Assembly (NCBI GenBank): GCA_022113835.1
Contig: JAILWY010000001.1
Coordinates: forward strand, 7,006,001-7,070,000
Origin: Atopsyche davidsoni
Lineage: Eukaryota; Arthropoda; Insecta; Trichoptera; Hydrobiosidae
Length of the DNA: 64,000 nt
Direction: 5' to 3'
Under the pieces are notes generated by a model. It was not told the origin of the DNA and did not search any database. It worked only from the letters and a program-made list of their open reading frames with translations. The position numbers and the translations under genes were made by a program. Below, piece after piece: positions 27,701 to 40,440 of the stretch (positions within the stretch are counted from its first letter, which is position 1; the number at the start of each line of letters is the position of its first letter).

Positions 27701-30700
27701 GGCTCCTTTTTTGCCCACAAACTTGTCGGTCGAGTCATTGTTTAGCTTTTTCCATTCATTTAACAAATTAGATTCCCATTTACGAGTTTTGTTTCACCGA
27801 TTCGACAAGTGGCAAACATGAATACATTTGCATAGCCGCGAGGTTGGTATATTGAACCCAAGGCTCTGAGAATACAAAACTCGACTTTTTGGAATCCATG
27901 TAAACTCATGGCGTTTTGAATGGAGCTCACCGATATTTAAGTACTATTTTATATTTTTAAGCACAATATCGTTTTGAAATTCTTCGTTTACGATCAAATA
28001 TGTTTTAAGCTTTTTTAGGTTCTATTGTTCTCAATTTATTTCTGTTAAAATTTATTATCTGAGTAAAGTTGGATGTTAAGAATTAAGTAAAGACTTAACA
28101 GCATTTAAAAAAAAAAGTAATCACCTGTATCTATTTTCCATTTATATTACAAACATAGATATATGAGTATTATTGATTATATTTAAAATTATTGTAATTT
28201 TACTATTGCCACCACGATGTAGGTAGAGGTTTCTAAAGTAAGAGGCAATAGCTAATAGAAAGAAAAACATACACTTTAAGTGTAATAGTTGCAATTAATA
28301 AACAAAATTATTTACATTTTATCGGTAGAAACAATCTCTTCCATATTTCAGTGTTGTGCAGAATATATATTTTCTAAATTCTTACCCTCTTTCTTTTGAT
28401 TTCAGGTCGGTGACCAGGTCGTGAGGGTGAATGGATTTCGCCTGGGAGATGCTCTTCACCAGGAGGTGTTGGGGCTCATCAGCGGCCTCAATCATCTGCG
28501 CCTCAAAGTCAGAAGTGAGTTTATCAAACAATCTAGATCTGTGATTTATAGCTAAATGATCCACGAGTGCTCTACTACTCTATAGCGCGAGATCACGAAA
28601 TAGGTAACTTTTGAGAAATTTAACATTCTCCATTCTGATACTTCTTATCAATACGAAGTATCAATATCTGGCTTCTATATTTTTTAAATGTCTCAGCGTC
28701 AGCAAAACATTTGCGTCTTCTATTTGAAGTTGTAATTATTCCGTATTAATATGGATGACATACAATGTGATGCAACTTAAAGCGTTAAATCTACCAGAAT
28801 ATTCCGCACTCACATGACGAATCAAATATTTAACAACTCAACTGAGAACAGGCATTTTTTTTGTAATTCTCTTCATCCAAAAGGCGAACGTCCAAATCGT
28901 ATTCGCTTTCCGGTGCCTCATTTTAATCAATATTTCAATAAAAATCTTACGTACCCATTTGAATTGGAATAATCTGTACAATATATCAAGATTGCTTTAT
29001 TAATTCATTAAGTATTTCCAGATTGGAAAAAATGTTTTCGTAATATCTTGATTCGCATTTAGATGGATTGTTAGTGTTGGCGGACGTCGATTGTTAGTTC
29101 AACACTTGAGCCGACAATAAGCTAATGCACCAGGTGGGAATTATTTCTGATAAATAGACAACTGCGTATGCACCTTTATATTTAATTATTACAATAATTG
29201 CCAATATTTATTTTATCAAAGAGGAAAAGCACGCTGTGAAACCAATATCCAAACCTAAATTTTGTATAGGTTTCTGTTATTACTGTGGATAACTCGTATA
29301 GACTGTTTGATTAAATGTTATCAACCAGCGTCCTGTCTAAACAATAGATTTAAATAATCAAAAAAACTCAGCCCTACTTTTATATTTATTTATAACCAAG
29401 CCGTCCTCAAAATTCAAACTATTTTAAAATGCAAAATTGTGTTTTATGTACCTAATTAATAATTATTCTACGGGTAATTGTAGGTATTTTCTGGCGTTTA
29501 CATTCTTATAAAGATTGACGCAAGAGATATACTATTAAAATATGAATCTAAACTAGACCAAAAGCTGTTAAGAAGCTCTCCATGCGCACGTAGGTACTCT
29601 TTCTAGGTATTTAAACTAAGTAGAGGAGGATTTAGAAAGATCTTGTGCCTGTTAGCTATTAGCGTGTGAAGGCTAGCGCCCGAATACTGACCACATCATA
29701 GCCTGCCATTTCATGAAACACTTGACGCTTTACCGCCGCCTCGGCGTATTATTGTTCCAACCGCTCATCTTTCGTACAATGCCTCAGCGCACCATAAACT
29801 AGTTGTTTTTTTTTTTAAAGATCTTTTGTTTTCTTCTTAAACTAGATCACCCGTATTTCGTCTCTAAATCTTGCAATCGAGAAATAAATATCTACTTAAA
29901 CAGCACGCTCCGCTCTTTGAATTATACTTTACATCTAATTCAAGTTAGTTCATAAATATAATTTGTTGAATAAGAGAAGAAAAATATAAAAATAAAAAAT
30001 TATATTAAAATTATGTTTATATATATTTTTTTTCTACTAAACATATATGGAGTGAAGGCGTAAACGATAACTTATAGTTAATTGTGTTTAATTTTATTGA
30101 GTTTATTTTGATATGTATTATTTTATATACTGTTTAAAGATCACAAATTATTGGCCATGTCCATGATCTATCGTTTTCATAACATCGCACTGCTATCTTA
30201 TATTAAATAGACACTTGGAATCAGATTTAAGTTTTTCCGCTTTTGTTTGTGTACTAGAAAAACGATTTTCACGCTATGATTAAATTACCGCTATTATGAC
30301 AACATTGCCTATTTTTCTATGGCGAAAATTTATATCCAACTTCACCAAAGTAAAGTTATTTTGCATGCAGAGAACTAATTACAAGCAGATGAATTTCAAC
30401 GCGCGAGCGAAAATTTAATATGCGTTATTTATCAAATAAACGAGCGGCAGCATCTGGATGCTTCTGGGCGCTTCTGGACGCTTCTGGATGCTCTGTGGGC
30501 TACTGGATGCTTCTGGATGCTTCTGGATGCTTCTGAATGCTCCCGGATGCTTCCGGATGCTCTGGGTGCTTCTAGGTGCTTCTGGGTGCTTCTGGGTGCT
30601 CTTTGTGCTTCTGGATGCTTCTGAGTGCTTCTGGATGGCTTCTGGGTGCTTCTGGATCAATGGAGAGTGCGCTAGAGCCTTCCGGAGGCTCGATGCGAAT

Positions 30701-33700
30701 GGACCCGCGGCCGTAGTGAGCGGCGGGCCGCTTGACCGGCCAACCGTCCGCGCGCCCCGAGCCGTGGCGAGAGGACTGGCCGGAAGCCCGAGCATTATTT
30801 AGACATTATTTAGCGTTGGCAAAATAATTTTCCTGACGTAATCTTCGTACTTTTACAGTTTTAATATTTGAAATAATCTATGATGATATCTTCTCGGTTA
30901 CTTTTTAACAGTGTTGTCTTGTTGTTCTGCTTTCAGATGTCGGGATGATTCCTGTTAAAGAGTGAGTGTTTTGTTTCAAATTTGCTTTTATTATATTATA
31001 ATTAATCATCACAAATATTTGCATTAATAAATAATTCATTGTACTTCTATATGTATATTTAAACTCAAAGTCTTCCCTCCTTATTTATTTTTTTAAGTAC
31101 TAAGCTTAATTGTTTTATAATCTCAAATCTGACCGTGATTCGATTTTATGTATATATTCATCGTTTTATTTTTTTACCGATCCGGAAGTAGAGGATATGT
31201 TAAAAATTAATTAAAAACACATAAATGTATTACGGTTTAGTTGTAACAAAAGAAAAGTTAAATTCCAAGACAGTTAAAACCTAGCGCAGGTTGTGGGGCT
31301 TACAACATGTGGCTTAGGTGGTAGCGTACATGAATTTCTCTATTTTCGATATTGAGTTTAAAAAAACTCTTTTTGTTGGCTTTAACTATGATATTAATTG
31401 TTATGTTTACTTTGAGCTGCAAGTACTTCTGTTTGTATAACACTCTCTATAATAAACGCCATCTGTCGAAAATCTATGCTTCCTAGTGTAAACGCCATCT
31501 ATGAATTTTAATTAAATACGTTAAACGAAATAATATTAAAACTTACTTTGAGCATACGTTCTGGTTTTACAAATTCATATTTATTTTATAGAAAAGTGAG
31601 CGACCCTCTTACATGGCGAATGGTTCCGGAGACAGTTCTATACGCAGAGGCGCACCAGAGACCTCCATCCCCTCCCAGCATTTCCAAGGAAGACACTCGT
31701 CTCACATTGCTGGTACCCTCACGAGCCAAACTCGGTTGCGGGTAAAAAAACTACGTTAACGCATAAAACACATCTTAATAAAATATATTAATAAATAACA
31801 CATCGTGACACATCATGTCGTTTTCAGAATATGTAAAGGGCCAGATTGGAAACCAGGAATATTCGTACAATTTACAAAGGAAAATGGAATTGCACGCGAG
31901 GCAGGATTGAGGCCTGGCGACCAAATCATGCAATGCAATGGCATCGACTTTAGGGAAATTCAGTTTAGCGACGTGAGTTCCAGTATTAAAAAAACAAAAT
32001 TACAATATATGTTAAAACAGTTTTATAAAATATTGCCGTTTGATTTTAGGCGGTCGCATTGATGAAACAATCACGCAGATTGGACTTTCGAATCCGACCA
32101 GGGGCTGGACGAGAACTGTTCCCAGGGGAATCTAGTGGATACAATAGCTCTGCATCTAGCAATACTGGAGATCAAAGCCCTTCTAGCGCTGATCACAAGC
32201 GCTTGTCTATAGTCAAAGAGGAAACCATGGATCTGGAAGACAGGTTCAACCCAAATGCAATCTCTTATATTTACAAAGTTTTTTATAATTGTTGAAAAAT
32301 TTATTAACGTTACAAAAACTCCGTGGTGTTTGTCTTTATTTTGTAGATTAAGCCAGTTGGATGGTGGACGATGTAAAAGAAAAAATTGGGATCATCATAA
32401 TTTTGAGTGGGACATCGAACAGACTATCAAGGAAAACGAAGCAGAGTTTATAAATGAAATAAACGACCTGCGGAGGAACACCTGTCTCCATAAACCTAAT
32501 TTTAGAAATATAGAAGGAGAGAAAGAAAAATTAATTCAAAATAGAACTATTATAAACTTATCTGAAAACGGGACTACGATTCAAAATAATTATGTACTAT
32601 CGTCCAACGAAAATGAAAATCCATACAATACGTACATGTCGTCAGTACCTTTGAAGACGGTCACAGTGGATGTTCATAGAAGCGAGAAGGAGTTCGAATC
32701 AAGGGATAAAAGTAATATAACCAATATTGAATGTGAGCAAGAGAATAAAATCGGTATCCCCAAAGTACCATCAAGCAATAGTATTGTTAGTCTAACTAAC
32801 AGTACAGCCAGTAGTCTTTCCAATGCCATAACTCAAGAATTTCAACGAAGAGCTGAGGTAAATTATAGCTTCTGATTATTTTACCAAACGTATTTTTTTG
32901 CATATATTCAATGTGGCTTTCATATACCTTACTACTTTCAGCGAATGAAGAATACCAACTTCAATGTAAATCAAATAGACGAAATGAAGAAAAACAAAAT
33001 AATGAAGTCAGTTGACGACGATAAGAAACAGAAGCACGATGCGCTGATGGACGAGTTCAAGAAAGCTCACAAAAGGATGTTCGCCAACAACTGCGCCCCC
33101 GGAAACAATGGCCTGGCGCAGGTGGAGCGCCTCTGCACCTTCACGGAAGTATCGGGAAGGACGGAAAAGGAAGTCGGCAATGTCAGATCATTCTCGATGT
33201 ATACGGGGGTAAGTTTGGACATTATTCATATTCTACTGACCACTTCTTCTTCTGATGCCTCTCCTCATAGGAGGTTGGTGACCATTTCATCGAACATATC
33301 TCTATTTTGCATATGCCCTATCTTGGGCCTAGTCTCACTAATTCAAATTCCGCATCCACGTATACTTTTACCTTCAATGCCCTTAAGACTACTAAAACTA
33401 AAAATAATAAGTTTTGTTGTTCGCCTGGCAGTTTCTTCTTTAATTTCAAGTCATTAAGAGATTTTTAATTTAGTTGTTGAACTTGCACTGTTTTATTTAT
33501 TTTTAAAACTATTTTTTTTCTGTTAAAAAAACTTTGCGATTAAATTAGCGATATCGTCGATTAAAGACGTTGTATTAAAACATGCAGTTATTTGTTATTA
33601 TAAAAATATAATTGATTCATTGTTTTATTAATTTAAACATTTTTATAATGTTATTGAAATACATTGTTGTATTTAAATTATTTTATAGTATTTTATTTTA

Positions 33701-36700
33701 AAAATTGATAAAATGACCGTTAATGTATTCTACTACAGATAATGTCTTAAGTACTTTTTTATTTTATTTGTGATAAAATTACTACAATTGATAAATAAAA
33801 ACACAATGAGTTTCGATTTTGTGGTATTTAGAGCGAATACAAGATAAGCCATAATTTTTATTTTTTTTCGAAATTGGATGACTAATGTCGTACTATATAT
33901 TATATCGCTATCGAAACTTTTTTTTCTCAGATGGTTATTCATTGTGCGTTATAAAAACACATAATAAAGCATACGATATATGCTTTTAAACATTCAATAT
34001 TTTTATTTTTAAATAATCTTTTATTCATATAATTTTTTTTTAAAAACCAAATAGGTAAATACGCAATTTGCTTTAATTTTCTCTAGCATTAAATGCCTAA
34101 ATAAAATTTAGAAAACATTATTATCTATACAATATAAGATAATCAATTGAAAAACTTACTGTTCGTGATACATTTTGGTGTGTTAAAAGCTCTTCCATCA
34201 AAGTTTACATAATAAGTGCCTTTGGGTACAATTTTCGGGGGTTGCACTTTGATCATAGCAATATGGAAACTTTTCACAATTATTGTAATATTAAATATGA
34301 TTTAAATTAGCAAAATTAAATAGTAGCCCAACAAAAAACAGTTAGACGATTTAGCGATATGAAATTAAAACTATTTTGAAATCTTGAATATTCATTTCCC
34401 AATTGTAATATGTACTTAGCTAAAATAAATGAGACATCGTTGCAGAATTGTTTACTAACAAGAATTATTGCGTAGAAACTTTTATAAATAATTTTAAAAT
34501 TATTAGAAAAATTACTTCAATATGCACTGTAACAATAGTCGACAGATTAATTACAGTAAAAACTCCCCACGTCGGAGTGCTATTACGTTTCAAGTTATAT
34601 AATTGTTCTAGTCTAATAGGTCAGTTGATGAATGAAATAGCAAAAAATATTGCATTCGTTTAAATTGCTATATTCCGTTAGATATAAAAGATATGGAGTA
34701 CGGATTATATACGAATACCATAAAAAAAATGCAGGTCTGTGTTTGCGTGCAATCAATATGAATTTCAGGCGCTACAGCCTGCTTATCGCACTTCATAACA
34801 CTCACGGTTACTTTCCGTTTGACCGATTCCGTTTGTCGATACTTACGTATTTTGCATATGTTACGTGTACGTGAAGTTTTAATGTAAAAGTACTTGTCAA
34901 CCATTTTATTATTTTGTCTATCTCAACATCATTATTTCAGTCACGCTCCCCATTTTATGAGGATTTTCATTGCATAATACTTCAGCCTGTTGAAGTTTCA
35001 TATTATAATGCAGTCGAGAAGATCATTTTATTTTAGTTGAAAGTAAATTTATTTTATTGCATTGTTTGAATCTCAAATGTTTATTGTTTAGACAGATAAT
35101 AGTTTTAAAATAACACGTCCCTCTTAATTGTGAATGGGTTTAAATACTTATAAAGATATTTAAGTATATATTGTTGTCGGTAACATGGAAGTGTTAATTG
35201 TTATTGAAGAATGAAATACTGACGGCTTCTTTTTTCACACGACACTCTTTGGATTTGAGATAAAGTTTGAAAGTTTAATATAACAGCAGATAATAATTTA
35301 GAAAATTTCAACATGAGATTATCTCTCTCTTTGAAATTCCGTATTCGGTTATCTGCAGGGAAATTGTAACAATATCACAACATTTAAAATCACTTTCATA
35401 TCTACAAATTCCTTCGGTAAAATAGTATCTACTTTAGTATATGCATTTTTGTGAAACAATGAGATTGAAAAGAAAAAATGTATGAACGTAGCTTGGGTAT
35501 TTACTAAACATTCATATAGTATCTATATTTTTTAATGTAAATTTAATCAATATTAAAGTTCTTTATTTTTGTTGTATAAAAATACTGAATACAAACATTT
35601 ACAATAACAATAGTATTTTTACAATTATAATACATATCTACACATGCTTAAGAAGATAATTATTATGAGCATGTATTATCAAACTAATATAAATGTATTG
35701 TACCGAATTGAAGTACTCATCAATCGAAGTTTTAGATAACACTTCAGTAATTCCTCATAACAGTATGACGAATGTTTTATTCTTTAGCCTTGCTGGAAGG
35801 TTATCGAGGAATTCAACGATTTCATACGTAACCCACACCTGCTCAATCTGTGATTAGTCGTGATATTCGATTATGGTAATAACTGTGTTTTTTATATGAA
35901 TTCAGAGGAAAAAAAATCTTGCAAGAATTTCTACTGATTAAAAAAGCACGATCCCATGGAGAAAAAAATGTTTGAAGAGATTTCATAATTTGCGCGATGA
36001 CATAGCCTCCATTACAATCGCTAATGATATTATAAAATCATGTATGCATATTATCATAGTGTTTTAGAGTCATCGTAGGTGTTAGAAGGTTGTGAGGATC
36101 AAACCGGCCCCCCCCAGGTCATCAGTAAGTTGAGCTGTTCACTTTCACGTACCTTTTTTTTAATACTATTGAAAAGTTATCGTAAATTACATTGTTAAAG
36201 CTGTACTTACATGGCTAATAAAATTATATGAGCGATGAATATAAAAATGTGACTTTGTAATAAATATTATTGAGTGGTAATTTTTTTCTGAATAAGTAAG
36301 ATAATTTGAATCGGAAAATTTTCCCCTTCACCAGAAATTTCAAGTTGTTTTTATAAAATTAGTATTTTCTTAGTAACTCCACGCGTTTGCTCTGCCGTTG
36401 AAATGCGTCACGCCACTATTATGTACACACATAATCGATAATATTGTACAAAACCATTGAAGATAACATTGTTTTTTTTTAATTAAGCTGAAATAATGTA
36501 GAAGTTACAAATAACTTCATTATGAATCATTTAAATATGAGAAAAAAAATAATATGGCTTTTCCAGTTTCTAAGATTTTATTGATAAAGATTTACCTGTT
36601 GACCAAAAGTTCAAATGGAAAGTCGAATTCATTGATCATGCTATACTTAATATTCTCTGTGAGATTGACCCAATTGATGTAATGTTATTGGGCATTTACT

Positions 36701-39700
36701 TTAGCAACTTGTAAAATAACATGTTTTTATGTAACGATGTCAGAAGACAACTTCTTCGCGCCAAATGCGTGGTTGACAACCTTCAGTGTCTAGATATGTC
36801 CATTTCAAGTGTCGTTAACCATTTTTGATTAATACAGATCCTTAATTGCAATTTATGGATATTTCTCCTTATCGAAGAAAAATAAAATAATAAACTACTT
36901 GGAATTGTTGAAACGTAGAAGTGCCCGCTCACAGGTTGTGCATTTTTAAGCGTACGTCCTTGCTTCTTCTAAGCAATTTGCATGATGCCAGAAAATAAAA
37001 ATAGAATCTGTACGTATCATAATGAAAATCGACTTTTAATTTTCGCATGTAAAGACTGGCTACTAAAAAGAACGGGAAATATTTATACCATGACATCAAT
37101 CATTAAGTTTTGGTTATTTCTTAGACGTTTATTATTTTGACTGAGAGACTACTTAATTCCCTGTTTTGAATGATTTCCTACCATAAAAGTGTTCATATCA
37201 CATGTTGATTTATTAGTTATGTACTCAGCATATGTTGAGATGACATCACAATATTTGCAAGTACATGTTTATAATGATTTTATCTACCGGTACTAGTGTT
37301 ACTATATACTTTATAGATCCTGAAGAAGAGAAGTGCGTGGCATTGGGTTTTTAATATTAAAATGTCCAGCTTGACGTCATCTCGAAATCGACGAAGAACA
37401 TTCTTATAGTTTGTAAAAAAGAAGTTTATGAGGCATAAATAATTTTAAATATTACAAAAGCTAAACATTCATTTTCACGCTCGCAGACTCGCTTCCCTGT
37501 GGGTTTTCTACCTGCAAACTTCCTTAATAATTGTAAATTCACTTTAGTCTGGCTCGATAGCTCGGTAATCTATTTTTTTTAAATTCTACCCGAATTTACA
37601 GGGAAAATGATACGATAACTATGCTTTTATAAAAAAAACGAACTTAATTGGCATAATAGACATTGCATGGTATTCTTGTTCTTAGCATTTTGCGCATAAC
37701 TGTAAGAATTGTTCGGCGCTAGTCTACAAAAATCACCGTTTTGAGGAATAGAAATCTTATCGTAGCTCCACATCTTGAAACCGAAAAGCATTTTCCCGAG
37801 ACTTAGATCACAGTACGCCTCAGTAACAGAAGAAATCAGATAAAATTATTTAAATTCTCACTCACAAAACGTAGTAAAATGTTTAACGACCTTATTACAC
37901 GGAAATATTCGTTAACATAAATTCTTATCCACAAAATACATGCTGAATTTTTTAAAAGTAATAAATGTCGCTTTGGGTATTAATTGAATTTCTCAGAAAT
38001 TTGTGTAACTTATTTAGTCCTGCAAACAACGTAAAGGCAACTACTAAAATTAATACTAACAATTTCTCGTATAAAAAGGTTTTATAGATCGCGGACTTAT
38101 ATATATTAAAATATTATTTACCACAATGACGAGATGCGATTGTGTCTGAGCTCCAACAATTAAAACTACATAACTGCAAATTGTAAAAAAAAAAAATTAC
38201 GACGCTTCGCTCTACGCTCGGAATTTTGTAAACAGTTTTACAAGAGTGTGAAGCCTCACAGAACATTATAAAGATACCAATCTTTAAACTGATCTTTTAT
38301 AATTGAATTTCTTTCGCAACTTTAGAAATAATTATTTGTTTCGTATATTGTGAACATTCCGAGTGGAATCGCTCGAATTTTCTCAGTGCGGGAAGTTCCC
38401 GTGTCCATCACACGCCACGACTTTGTCCGTACGGTAGCTGGCTAGACGGCCGACCGAATGCAACCGACTATCGTGCGATTCCCAGCCGGATTAGACGAAT
38501 CATCATCTCGAGGTCAAACGGAGATCCTACAATGTCAGGTAGCGTTCGTATGAAGCTCGGTGCATGTGATCACCTCCGCGTAGTGGAAGTTCTTTGATGC
38601 ACCACATGGTGACGATACGATAGGATTGTGTGAAATAGACCATAATGTTACAAATATGATAATTTATGCAAAACTACAACTGTAGTTTCAAATATGTATT
38701 ATTTTATTTAAATGTTTTATTGGTTTTTATCTATCATTTGATATAAAAATATGACTTCTTGATGCAGAATAAATCATGATTATATGAAACTTTTATGAGA
38801 GCATATTCTTATTAAAATATGACTACGTTTGGAGCACATAATGCGAGTGAATAAAACTCATAGTGAGGTAAAATATGAAAACAGCTTAATTTGAGTATAT
38901 CGTCCAAAAAGGAAATATGAGAATCACTTAAAAAATTATAAATTCTGGACGTAATATGGTAGAAAGACTTTTCAAACACCAATAACATATCAAAAGAAAG
39001 TCTGAGTTTTTAAATAATTGTTGACACTCAGTTCTTTAGCACGTACCGTAGTATTAAAGCCGTCAAGTGTGAAGGAGCCCACCGACGTACAGACTACCTA
39101 CGGCAGGAATGGCCAACAATTTGATCGCGAAGCCAATTTTGGTCGATCGCCGTTTAATAATTTTGTTGTTTTGTAATTTACTTTGCTTACGTATCCATAG
39201 CTCGCGAGAGTGCACCTCGTACTGAAACAAAGTGTTTGGACATATTGCGTATTTCACATATCCCTCTCTCCACTTAAACTACGCCTATGACGACAAGTCG
39301 ATCGCGACACATTTTGAAGATAAAAAGTAGATCTTATGGATACAAAAGTTGGCCACTCCTGACCTGCGGAGTCACCTGCAGGAGCCGCTGGGCCGGCGCC
39401 GCGCTCAGTCCGTCCCGAACGTCGCGGCGCGCACTCGCCTGTACCGCGGCTCACCTGCTCACCTGCTCAGCTGCTCACCTGCTCACCTGCTCGGCTGCTC
39501 AGCTGCTCGAGCATACAGACGACAATCTCGGAGACTATTTGCCAGCATTCGACAGTTGCATTGTCATCGGTGCGTGCGATAGAAAATAAGCAGGCCGGCA
39601 GACAGCATTCAGTGTTTGTTTATTCAGTAGAATACTTGCCATTCGTTGGGTGAAGTGCTGTAAATGTGACAATATTCTCGTTCCACAGAGATTATCCACG

Positions 39701-40361
39701 GACTGTATTGTTTTTCTGCAAAGTGTTCTCAAAGATGGGAGGGAAAACAAAACCTCTAGTAATTGTTCAGTCCTACATGGTGAGTATCTAGACATACAGT
39801 ACTTTTGAATAACTTGTCGAGCGCTCATCGGTGTGCGGTGTATGCAAATATTATTTTTTCTAATTTATTTAAAGCGACAACGCAGTATATGACAATTTTT
39901 ACTAAAATAATTATTGCGCCAAACACACTTGTGATATAATAAATTACTCATTAACTAAGTAAAATATTGCATGGCGTAAGTTTCACAATTATGGTTATTT
40001 AATATTTTGCTTTCGCATTATGCCATTTGCCGCGCTTCATCAGGTTCACGACTTGCTTGAAAACACATCCGAGAAGCTGTCCAGCTCTCCTCCATAGGCT
40101 CGTTAGCCGCCTGCCTATTTTCATTAAAATATTATAATAGAAATATTGTGATTGCTCCCTTTCCTTTCGTAACGATTTGCTTGTTATTTACGTCTATTCA
40201 CGGACCCGTACACAAATCATACGATCATTCGTCCATTACATTATTATGCTCCCATACACAATAATAGCGACACTAACAATCATTTGAAAATAATTATTCC
40301 CATCGTGCTATTTTGCCTATAATGACGTGATCATAGCAATTTTTTATTTTACATTGTGTGG

Positions 40362-40440
<79 letters not shown>

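Larger units (their letters stand above)
12714..28405 (+). other. Harmonin intron 1, about 15.7 kb
   Basis: The intron joins the phase 0 donor at 12714 to the acceptor tttcag before 28406 and splits PDZ1 between its two halves. It holds two full copies of repeat family 1 (12765-13145 and 25665-26026), a family 2 copy (22090-22190), a possible piggyBac remnant (16540-16740), a perfect inverted repeat (17233-17263), a GC-rich tandem repeat (24321-24390) and GC-rich islands at 16090-16270 and 25380-25640. No nested gene could be supported. Confidence 0.8.

Noticed and set aside
30415..30802. Long open frames on both strands across the decameric repeat
   Set aside because: They follow from the 10-bp tandem unit and GC-rich flank, show a repeated 10-residue cycle and match no family.
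31454..31500. Two direct copies of aaacgccatct 36 bases apart
   Set aside because: Too short and simple to assign. It may be part of an unrecognised repeat.
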